A stretch of DNA of 6,080 nucleotides from JAICKN01 sp036489565. Its GTDB lineage: Bacteria; Acidobacteriota; Terriglobia; Terriglobales; Acidobacteriaceae. The translations under genes were made by a program, and so were the position numbers. Position 1 is the first letter of the stretch. Each line of letters starts with the position of its first letter. The notes beneath the pieces are model-generated. The model did not search any database. It had not been told where the DNA came from and saw only the letters and a list, made by a program, of their open reading frames with translations. Positions 1-3,911 of the stretch are shown piece after piece. Where the stretch lies: positions 1 to 6,080 of the forward strand of contig DASXFN010000015.1 of NCBI GenBank assembly GCA_036489565.1, read 5' to 3'.

Positions 1-661
1 CGGCTTGCAGTTCCTGGACCTGATTCAGGAAGGCAACATTGGACTGATGAAGGCCGTGGACAAATTCGAATACCGCCGTGGCTACAAGTTTTCTACTTAC
101 GCCACCTGGTGGATTCGTCAGGCCATCACCCGCGCCATCGCCGATCAGGCGAGAACGATTCGTATCCCGGTGCACATGATCGAAACCATCAACAAGCTGA
201 TCCGCACCTCGCGTCAGCTTGTGCAGGAGCTGGGACGCGAACCTACTTCGGAAGAAATTGCCAAGCGCATGGACATTCCGGTGGCAAAAGTCCGGAAGGT
301 CCTGAAGATTGCTCAGGAGCCGATCTCGCTCGAAACGCCGATCGGTGAAGAGGAAGATTCGCATCTTGGCGACTTCATCGAAGACCGCGCGGTGGTTTCA
401 CCGGCCGAGGCGGTCATCAACGTCAACCTGAAAGACCAGACCGGACAGGTCCTGCGCACGCTGACTCCTCGCGAAGAGAAAGTCATCAAAATGCGCTTCG
501 GACTCGAAGACGGCAGCGAACACACCCTCGAAGAAGTCGGACAATCTTTCGCAGTCACACGCGAACGCATCCGCCAAATCGAAGCCAAGGCGTTGCGGAA
601 GTTGCGGCATCCATCGCGGTCGCGGAAGTTGCGAGCGTTTTTGGATGGGGTTAGGGACTAA
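1..661 (+). CDS. rpoD: Primary RNA polymerase sigma factor RpoD, C-terminal part (5' end outside window)
   Basis: Housekeeping sigma-70 factor that directs RNA polymerase to promoters. The frame is open from base 2, so the gene begins upstream; the TTG at base 5 is an internal Leu codon, not a start. About 219 residues are visible. Residues 1-60 are region 2.3/2.4, with the hallmark GNIGLMKAVDKF, KFSTYATWWIRQAI and IRIPVHMIETINK blocks used for melting and -10 recognition. Residues ~62-130 are region 3 (ELGREPTSEEIA, then the linker ending in DFIED). Residues ~150-212 are region 4 with LTPREEKVIKMRFGL and the -35-binding helix-turn-helix TRERIRQIEAKALRKLRHP. The full set of primary-sigma signatures makes RpoD more likely than an alternative RpoS/RpoH-type factor. 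It ends in TAA at 659-661, followed by a dispersed repeat and an intrinsic terminator. All downstream genes to the right edge run on the opposite strand. Confidence 0.97.
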   Translation, partial: GLQFLDLIQEGNIGLMKAVDKFEYRRGYKFSTYATWWIRQAITRAIADQARTIRIPVHMIETINKLIRTSRQLVQELGREPTSEEIAKRMDIPVAKVRKVLKIAQEPISLETPIGEEEDSHLGDFIEDRAVVSPAEAVINVNLKDQTGQVLRTLTPREEKVIKMRFGLEDGSEHTLEEVGQSFAVTRERIRQIEAKALRKLRHPSRSRKLRAFLDGVRD

Positions 662-670
662 CCTAATTGC

Positions 671-710
671 TTGTCATTCCGAGGCAGCTTTATCGCCGAG
701 GAATCTGCTG
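671..710 (+). repeat. Dispersed intergenic repeat, GTCATTCCGAG family
   Basis: The segment begins TTGTCATTCCGAGG and ends GAGGAATCTGCTG. Related half-sites occur on the opposite strand at 2817-2844 and 2854-2880. This motif is a frequent intergenic element in acidobacterial genomes as I remember them. It sits between the rpoD stop codon and the rpoD terminator, so it is transcribed with rpoD. Its function is unknown. Confidence 0.55.
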
Positions 711-723
711 TTAGAAAATTGAA

Positions 724-748
724 GGCGCGGCGCAAGCCGCGCCGTTTT
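724..748 (+). terminator. Intrinsic terminator of rpoD
   Basis: A perfect 8-bp stem, GGCGCGGC (724-731) with GCCGCGCC (736-743), is closed by a GCAA tetraloop of the stable GNRA type. It is followed by GTTTTATTTAT. It lies 63 bases after the rpoD stop codon in the right orientation to end rpoD transcription. Confidence 0.88.
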
Positions 749-824
749 ATTTATGGTTCTGAATGATTAATATCATTCCAATAATTGATACAAGGTCCAT
801 GAATGATCCCAAGTTATAAATAAT
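749..824. other. AT-rich spacer with a short inverted repeat
   Basis: This is an AT-rich stretch between the rpoD terminator and repeat copy A, clearly lower in GC than its flanks. It contains an inverted repeat, GAATGAT (761-767) and ATCATTC (772-778), with a TAAT loop, and a third GAATGAT at about 801-807. I see no coding frame or convincing promoter. It may be the pre-insertion context of the repeat/RAYT element. Confidence 0.4.
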
Positions 825-946
825 GTGAAAGAGCGGCCATTTATGGCCGCGTAACAGGATCAAAAACCAAGCCCTTTAGGGCCTGGGGGCTAAAGCCCCA
901 ATTCTAGACGACGCGCTCACGCGGCTCTAAAGAGCCGCTCTTCCAC
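825..946 (-). repeat. Four-hairpin REP/BIME-like repeat, copy A (inverted relative to B and C)
   Basis: The copy carries four palindromes: 833-850 (GCGGCCA, loop TTTA), 871-882 (GCCC, loop TTTA), 886-899 (GGGGC, loop TAAA) and 921-938 (GCGGCTC, loop TAAA). It ends in GCTCTTCCAC. The hairpins match copies B and C exactly or nearly so, but the spacers (851-870 and 900-920) have diverged from theirs. The left edge has a single GTGAAA hexamer where B and C have two GTGRAA hexamers in tandem. The right end overlaps the last codons of the RAYT gene and gives it its TAG stop. Short GC-rich hairpins beside a RAYT gene are the established hallmark of REP/BIME elements. Confidence 0.9.
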
Positions 947-1448
947 GTTGAACTCTTCGACCGCAACTGTCCGACCGCAAACTTTTCCAACTCAAACTTG
1001 CCGACGAATACGGATAATCCTCAGCCCTCGCCACCAATCCCGCCCTCACCGGATTCATGCGGACATACGATGCATGACGTTCATAATCGTTCTCATCGCG
1101 CACGCGATGATTCGTAAAACTCTCCTGCCACACAAGACCTTTCTTCATCTTCCCCAGCCGATACGAGAATCCGCCCTTAATCAGCTGCATTGTGCGTTCC
1201 AACGAAAGATCGCTTTCAGGCGTGACGAGCAAATGCAGATGATCAGGCATGATCACGAATTCATGTAAGACATATTTCTTTTCCTGTTGATAATGCGCCA
1301 ATATATCCATCATCAATTCCGCCTTCTGCGCATCTTTGAAAAGCGGCATGCGTTGCCAGCAAACGGTTGTGACAAAGAACGCGCGGTCTAAATTCATGAT
1401 CCGGAATTTTAGAACGATGCCGGAGAGAAATATGTGACGTCCGACCAC
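927..1448 (-). CDS. REP-associated tyrosine transposase (RAYT), Y1 / IS200-like HUH family
   Basis: Probable single-strand DNA endonuclease that cuts and rejoins DNA at REP hairpins through a covalent tyrosine link. Numbered from the internal Met at base 1397, the protein has the first beta strand FFVTTVCWQRMPLF (7-20), the HUH motif in MPDHLHLLVTP (His53 and His55), the conserved QLIKGGFSYR block (71-80), WQESFTNHRVRD (90-101), and the catalytic Tyr111 in YVRMNPVRAGLV. All the catalytic residues I expect are present, so it may be active. Two starts are possible. GTG at 1448 has a GGAAG ribosome site 8 bases upstream and gives 173 residues. ATG at 1397 gives 156 residues and a more usual short N-terminus, but has no clear ribosome site. 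The last six residues, RGRAAL, and the TAG stop are encoded by repeat copy A, so the native C-terminus may have been replaced. The repeats on either side fit the RAYT assignment. Confidence 0.92.
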   Translation of the reverse strand: MVGRHIFLSGIVLKFRIMNLDRAFFVTTVCWQRMPLFKDAQKAELMMDILAHYQQEKKYVLHEFVIMPDHLHLLVTPESDLSLERTMQLIKGGFSYRLGKMKKGLVWQESFTNHRVRDENDYERHASYVRMNPVRAGLVARAEDYPYSSASLSWKSLRSDSCGRRVQRGRAAL

Positions 1449-1456
1449 GCCTCATA

Positions 1457-1461
1457 CTTCC
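1457..1461 (-). promoter_or_regulatory. Ribosome binding site supporting the GTG start of the RAYT
   Basis: On the minus strand GGAAG precedes the GTG at 1448 by 8 bases, good Shine-Dalgarno spacing. The alternative ATG at 1397 has only a weak GGA two bases before it. This favours the longer form, but family length favours the shorter one. I see no -35/-10 pair upstream of this site. Confidence 0.45.
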
Positions 1462-1509
1462 TTTTGTGGAAGAAGCTTTGAGCCGGCGGAATAATGCTAT
1501 GTGTGGAGG

Positions 1510-1636
1510 GTGGAAGAGCGGCTCTTTAGAGCCGCGTAAGGATATTCCCAGGATAGGGGCTTTAGCCCCCAGGCCCTAAAGGGCATTTTGTTACGGACAA
1601 GAACGCGGCCATAAATTGCCGCTCTTCCACTTTCAC
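1510..1636 (+). repeat. Four-hairpin REP/BIME-like repeat, copy B
   Basis: The order is GTGGAAGA, hairpin 1518-1535 (GCGGCTC-TTTA-GAGCCGC), hairpin 1556-1569 (GGGGC-TTTA-GCCCC), hairpin 1573-1584 (GCCC-TAAA-GGGC), hairpin 1605-1622 (GCGGCCA-TAAA-TTGCCGC, one mismatch), then TCTTCCAC and TTTCAC. It is nearly identical to copy C: I count about four substitutions and a small indel in roughly 121 bases, including the spacers. The outer ends form inverted repeats GTGGAAGAGCGGC / GCCGCTCTTCCAC. Confidence 0.9.
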
Positions 1637-1830
1637 GCGTTCGAAATTTCCGCTTTTCGCTCACGGTCGGCGGCGTAGGCGAGACATGCGCGTATATCTT
1701 CTTCCGTCAGATAAGAGAACTCCCGCAGGATATCAGCATGATTCCGCTAACGAGATATTTCAGAACGTCATATACCGCGATGCAGATTGCAGAATGAGGT
1801 GCGACGCAAGCGCCTTCTTCATGCCCCGTG
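1633..1830 (-). pseudogene. Decayed DUF433-family antitoxin remnant (frameshifted, 5' truncated)
   Basis: Two minus-strand frames together read as one DUF433 protein. The upstream frame encodes IAVYDVLKYLVSGI (about 1740-1781). The downstream frame encodes ADILREFSYLTEEDIRAC and LAYAADRERKAEISNA, ending at a TGA (1633-1635). The shift falls between 1735 and 1745, next to the Ser-Gly turn, and a one-base indel is the simplest cause. N-terminal residues such as the usual GTRI segment are degraded, and the sequence stops being recognisable before copy C at 1831. DUF433 proteins are usually antitoxins for PIN-like (DUF5615) toxins encoded just downstream. Here that place is taken by repeat copy B and no toxin gene is visible. 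The stop codon lies inside the shared repeat edge, so even the last residue or two may not be native. The family match is by recognition, without a search. Confidence 0.75.
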
Positions 1831-1957
1831 GTGGAAGAGCGGCTCTTTAGAGCCGCGTCAGGATATTCCCAGGATAGGGGCTTTAGCCCCCAAGCCCTAA
1901 AGGGCGTTTTGTTACGGAACGAGAACGCGGCCATAAATGGCCGCTCTTCCACTTTCA
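1831..1957 (+). repeat. Four-hairpin REP/BIME-like repeat, copy C
   Basis: Same orientation and content as copy B: hairpins at 1839-1856, 1877-1890, 1894-1905 and 1927-1944, all perfect here. It is followed by TCTTCCAC and TTTCAG, a one-base variant of the terminal hexamer. It sits between two minus-strand antitoxin relics and provides the 3' end of the right-hand one. Its near identity to B points to recent duplication or gene conversion. Confidence 0.9.
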
Positions 1958-2244
1958 GGCGTATCCCGTTCGGCTTCCGCCGTCACCTCAACGTGGTCAT
2001 GTTTCCGGCGCATATCGGCGAGATACTCGGCCGCCGGACGCGTATTGCCAGCCTTCACATCTTCGTGACCGCGACGAATTCCCTCGGCGGCCTCCGCAAA
2101 ATCCTGCCGTTTCCATTCCAGATACGGCGCCAAGGCGTTCGCTGATCTTTTAAAACCGCTTTTTCGAAGCAGAAGGAGCGTAAGCTCTTCTCCGAAATTG
2201 TGCCCGAGATGTTGCGCGCCGCCGCGTTTTTTGCGGTCGCCCAC
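1912..2244 (-). pseudogene. Antitoxin-like fragment, 3' end replaced by repeat copy C
   Basis: An open frame with convincing protein-like composition: ALAPYLEWKRQDFAEAAEG followed by IRRGHEDVKAGNTRPAAEY and LADMRRKHD. The pattern 'I-x-x-G-x-x-D-x-x-A-G-x-x-x-P-A-x-x-x-x-A-x-x-R-x-K' resembles the C-terminal part of ParD/addiction-module antitoxins. That is inference from the pattern, and I do not recognise an exact family. The final residues, GRAAIYGRVLVP, and the TAA are encoded by copy C, so the natural end is lost or extended. The only start, GTG at 2244, has no obvious ribosome site and is followed by a Lys/Arg-rich stretch that looks non-native, so the 5' end is probably missing too. It overlaps the tail of the 2150-2374 frame. 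No toxin gene is visible nearby. Confidence 0.45.
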
Positions 2245-2374
2245 GTTTTATAAAATATTTCGCAAACCCGCGCCACTCCAAAGCAAATACCTTTAAAAGC
2301 GTCAAGCAAAAGGATGCCATCATGAAAACATCAAAAAGTAACAACTTAAATGAATCAATAGTTAATCCGTGCAT
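2150..2374 (-). CDS. Small single-pass membrane protein, hypothetical
   Basis: I do not recognise this gene. The ATG at 2374 lies two bases after the TGA of the preceding gene (2377-2601). It has an AGGA ribosome site 6 bases upstream, inside that gene's last codons, so translational coupling is likely. The 74-residue product starts with a hydrophobic helix at about residues 9-32 (FKLLLFDVFMMASFCLTLLKV), followed by EWRGFAKYFIKRGR and a very basic tail. The first 45 or so codons look real: a coherent membrane helix with Trp/Arg at the interface. They are rich in TTA and TTT codons, unlike bamA and rpoD. The Arg/Lys/Ser-rich rest (about residues 46-74) overlaps another frame and may be a run-on caused by decay. 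A small inner-membrane protein is the best reading. Confidence 0.5.
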   Translation of the reverse strand: MHGLTIDSFKLLLFDVFMMASFCLTLLKVFALEWRGFAKYFIKRGRPQKTRRRATSRAQFRRRAYAPSASKKRF

Positions 2375-2376
2375 TG

Positions 2377-2601
2377 TCAATCCTTTTTGCCCTTCACCGA
2401 TGCTTTTGAAATAGGTTGCTGATGAAGGTCTTCTAAAAGTTCATCGATTTCGAAGAGGCGACCTTCGTCGATCTTTCCTGCTTTGGTGAGAAGTTCGACA
2501 GCGACACGAGGATCGTGCACGAGGAAGAATTTCTTCCCACCGGCAGTATGCGTTTTGATGAAATGCTTTTCTTGCAACTTGCGGAGATTGGGATGGGGCA
2601 T
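2377..2601 (-). CDS. Small hypothetical protein, possible winged-helix-like DNA-binding fold
   Basis: The 74-residue protein is not confidently assigned. Residues 4-30 (PNLRKLQEKHFIKTHTAGGK, then KFFLV) resemble a helix followed by a beta wing. Residues 31-44 (DPRVAVELLTKAGK) and 49-58 (LFEIDELLED) are helical and acidic. The tail KASVKGKKD is basic. The balanced composition argues for a real gene, whereas the overlapping alternative frame (2433-2657) is Ser/Pro-rich and looks like a shadow. ATG 2601 is the only start, because the frame closes at TAA 2614-2616. No clear ribosome site precedes it, so the gene could be the 3' remnant of a longer protein. Its stop codon is two bases from the next start, forming a two-gene operon with the small membrane protein. 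Confidence 0.6.
   Translation of the reverse strand: MPHPNLRKLQEKHFIKTHTAGGKKFFLVHDPRVAVELLTKAGKIDEGRLFEIDELLEDLHQQPISKASVKGKKD
2381..2384 (-). promoter_or_regulatory. Ribosome binding site of the small membrane protein, inside the preceding gene
   Basis: On the minus strand, AGGA in the run AAAAAGGAT lies 6 bases before the ATG at 2374. It is formed by the Lys-Lys-Asp codons that end the upstream gene. This supports the ATG at 2374 over the TTG at 2380, and supports coupled translation. Confidence 0.55.
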
Positions 2602-2720
2602 GGATGGCTGGTCTTAGGCAGATGGCTTTGGGCTGTCGCTCCTGGGCTGCGGCTCATGCAACGCTATTCTGGCAGACCGAGTTGAGAGGGTAGAGGAGTG
2701 CGTGTGGGAGGATTAAACAC

Positions 2721-2770
2721 AAGGTCTCTCGACTGCGTTCGGCGACGCCTCACTTCACTCGAGATGACAG
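2721..2770 (-). repeat. Dispersed intergenic repeat, TGTCATCTCGAG variant
   Basis: Read on the minus strand it starts TGTCATCTCGAGTGAAGTGA and ends in TCGAGAGACCTT. The paired CTCGAG-like ends and the GTCAT start relate it to the 671-710 repeat but mark a different subtype. No coding content. Confidence 0.5.
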
Positions 2771-2816
2771 GCTTGAGGTGGAGGGGGTTGAAAGGCCGTT
2801 GGACGCTATTGAACAA

Positions 2817-2880
2817 CAGATTCCTCACCTCGCTCGAATCACAAGAATTTAGAACAGCTGACTTTGTTCGGAATGACAAG
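2817..2880 (-). repeat. Two adjacent dispersed-repeat copies, GTCATTCCGA family
   Basis: On the minus strand the first unit (2880-2854) begins CTTGTCATTCCGAACAAAGT. The second (2844-2817) begins TTGTGATTCGAGCGAGGTGA and ends GAGGAATCTG, the same end as the 671-710 repeat. The two units are in the same orientation about ten bases apart. The second has changes from the usual TTGTCATTCCGAG start and seems decayed. Confidence 0.5.
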
Positions 2881-2923
2881 AATTTGAAAGTTGAAAATGA
2901 CTGTGCGGCTTCGTAGCAAAAGC

Positions 2924-2950
2924 AAAAGGCCGCGAATGGCGCGGCCTTTT
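2924..2950 (-). terminator. Intrinsic terminator of skp (bamA-skp unit)
   Basis: A perfect 11-bp inverted repeat, AAAAGGCCGCG (2924-2934) and CGCGGCCTTTT (2940-2950), with a 5-base loop. On the minus strand it ends in a T-run and lies 43 bases after the skp stop codon. The A and T tracts on both sides could make it work in both directions. Confidence 0.85.
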
Positions 2951-2960
2951 GGAATCTATG

Positions 2961-2984
2961 GGCCGCGGAACTGTGTCCGCGGCC
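2961..2984 (-). other. GC-rich hairpin preceding the skp terminator
   Basis: A perfect 9-bp stem, GGCCGCGGA (2961-2969) with TCCGCGGCC (2976-2984), has a 6-base loop and starts nine bases after the skp stop codon. It has no T-run. It could protect the 3' end of the mRNA or help pause polymerase before the terminator at 2924-2950. Confidence 0.6.
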
Positions 2985-2993
2985 AGGCTTACG

Positions 2994-3659
2994 TTAGTGA
3001 GCAGCCGGAGTCGCCGGCTTGGTTGTGGGCCTTCTGCTTGCCGGATGCGTTCCTGGAGCCTCCGGAGGCGGAGCGGCAACGCCGGACTTCACGTTGTAGG
3101 CGTCCACTACGGCCTTGGTGATGTCCACGGACGGGTTTCTCCAAAGCACTGGTCCTTGCGGCCACTGGCTGGAGGTGTCCATGATGAGGCCAAAATTATT
3201 GTCGCTTGCGTATTTCTCAATGACCGGGGCCATCTTCTGGAGGATCTTCTGCGCGACTTCCTGCTGCTTTGACTGGTAATCGTCGCGTGCATCCTGCATA
3301 TCGCGGTCAAAAGTTTTCTGCTTGCCGGAAATTTCGCTGACCAGGTTGGCGCGGGCCGACTCATTGAGTTTGTCGCCCTGGGTGTTGAGCTGCTTTTTTA
3401 GGGCTTCCAACTCATCGTTTTTCGACTTGAGCTCAGTTTGTTTGGGCTCTTCAGTCTTGTTCAGGGATTCAAAATCCCGCATCCCCTCGTTAGAGGAATA
3501 AATGGCCGCCTCAACGTTGATGGTGCCAATCTTGTTGGAAGGGGCAGGTGCGGAGGTGGCGCCGGGGGCGTCCGGCGTGGAACTTTGGGCTTGGGCCAGC
3601 GCAGCCCCTGGAAAAACGAGCGCGGCAGCCATTAGAAGGTGCGCAATCTTGCTGTTCAT
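2994..3659 (-). CDS. skp: Skp/OmpH-family periplasmic chaperone
   Basis: Periplasmic holding chaperone for unfolded outer-membrane proteins on their way to the BAM complex. The 221-residue protein begins with a signal peptide (charged MNSK, hydrophobic 6-20, likely cleavage after ALA at 20-22). A Pro/Ala/Ser-rich linker follows (23-42). The OmpH core starts at KIGTINVEAAI (43-53), the usual Skp beta strand. Residues ~60-150 are a charged Lys/Glu/Asp/Gln-rich helical hairpin (coiled-coil arms). The core closes with FGLIMDTSS (156-164) and VDITKAVVDAYN (178-189), the conserved C-terminal Skp strand and helix. Residues 190-221 are an added Pro/Ala/Thr-rich tail, making the protein longer than E. 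coli Skp (161 residues). It follows bamA by 252 bases on the same strand and has its own promoter and a terminator. Assignment rests on domain pattern and neighbourhood. Confidence 0.9.
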   Translation of the reverse strand: MNSKIAHLLMAAALVFPGAALAQAQSSTPDAPGATSAPAPSNKIGTINVEAAIYSSNEGMRDFESLNKTEEPKQTELKSKNDELEALKKQLNTQGDKLNESARANLVSEISGKQKTFDRDMQDARDDYQSKQQEVAQKILQKMAPVIEKYASDNNFGLIMDTSSQWPQGPVLWRNPSVDITKAVVDAYNVKSGVAAPPPEAPGTHPASRRPTTKPATPAAH

Positions 3660-3672
3660 GATGATGCTGTTA

Positions 3673-3678
3673 CTCCTT
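3673..3678 (-). promoter_or_regulatory. Strong but distant Shine-Dalgarno site of skp
   Basis: AAGGAG is a perfect ribosome site, but 13 bases separate it from the ATG at 3659, more than the usual 5-9. No ATG, GTG or TTG lies closer in frame; only two ATC codons do. The signal peptide beginning at ATG 3659 still makes that start the best choice. Confidence 0.6.
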
Positions 3679-3836
3679 GAATTGTTGTGAATTGAGATTC
3701 TCTACTCTATGCCGGGCCGCGCCCCAAGATGAACCACACTGACGCCCGGAAAGGCTTATCAGGAAGCCCAGCGTCCATGTTGCGAATAAAACCATGGAGC
3801 ATCCACTGCGGGGTGTTCCAGATGCAAATCCTCCAC

Positions 3837-3865
3837 ATTATAGGGGCCGCATACAGCCACGTCAA
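3837..3865 (-). promoter_or_regulatory. Near-consensus sigma-70 promoter for skp
   Basis: On the minus strand TTGACG (3865-3860) and TATAAT (3842-3837) are separated by exactly 17 bases. This is one base short of the full consensus. Transcription would start near 3830, giving skp a leader of about 170 bases. It lies 46 bases after the bamA stop codon. The leader contains short inverted repeats (3712-3717 with 3744-3749; 3753-3757 with 3764-3768). Confidence 0.75.
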
Positions 3866-3911
3866 ACCTGGATTTCTTCCGTAAAACCCGCCTTACGGCC
3901 CCATAGAACCC

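Larger units (their letters stand above)
825..1636 (-). mobile_element. RAYT gene flanked by inverted REP/BIME-like repeats
   Basis: Copy A (825-946) and copy B (1510-1636) are in opposite orientations and enclose a single gene for a REP-associated tyrosine transposase. The GCGGCTC-TTTA-GAGCCGC hairpin of each copy is on the side facing the gene. RAYTs are domesticated relatives of IS200/IS605 transposases and normally sit among the REP sequences they process. I see no target-site duplication, which is expected for single-strand HUH transposition. Whether the whole 812-bp unit moves, or only the repeats do, cannot be told from this window. Confidence 0.75.
2602..2923. other. Intergenic region without genes, carrying dispersed repeats
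   Basis: This stretch lies between the terminator of skp and the small gene at 2377-2601. Open frames across it (for example 2664-2879 minus) translate the repeats into peptides like SSEVRRRRTQSRDLV, a signature of repeat DNA rather than a gene. Apart from the repeats listed separately, I see no RNA gene and no clear promoter for the leftward small operon. Confidence 0.6.

Noticed and set aside
749..824. Promoter in the AT-rich spacer
   Set aside because: TTGATA and TATAAA on the plus strand are about 24 bases apart, and the minus-strand candidate TTGGGA-16-TATCAA is a poor match; no gene is positioned to use either.
948..1268. Plus-strand open frame of 106 codons across the RAYT
   Set aside because: It is antisense to a gene with clear catalytic motifs and has no recognisable domains.
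825..1957. CRISPR array
   Set aside because: There are only three units, in mixed orientation, each made of four hairpins and separated by a gene or gene relic; spacers are not unique and no cas gene is present.
2433..2657. Minus-strand frame of 74 codons overlapping the 2377-2601 gene
   Set aside because: Ser/Pro-rich composition typical of a shadow frame; the overlapping frame has balanced composition and a coupled downstream gene.
2664..2879. Minus-strand open frame of 71 codons
   Set aside because: The peptide is a translation of dispersed repeats (SSEVRR, QSRDL-like runs), a known source of false genes.
3700..3800. Leader peptide gene of 31 codons in the skp 5' region
   Set aside because: No ribosome site precedes it and the peptide has no recognisable features; kept only as a note in the leader finding.
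3879..3898. Hairpin CCGTAA / TTACGG after bamA as a terminator
   Set aside because: The stem is only 6 bp, the loop is 8 bases, and no T-run follows on the minus strand, so read-through from bamA into skp is more likely.
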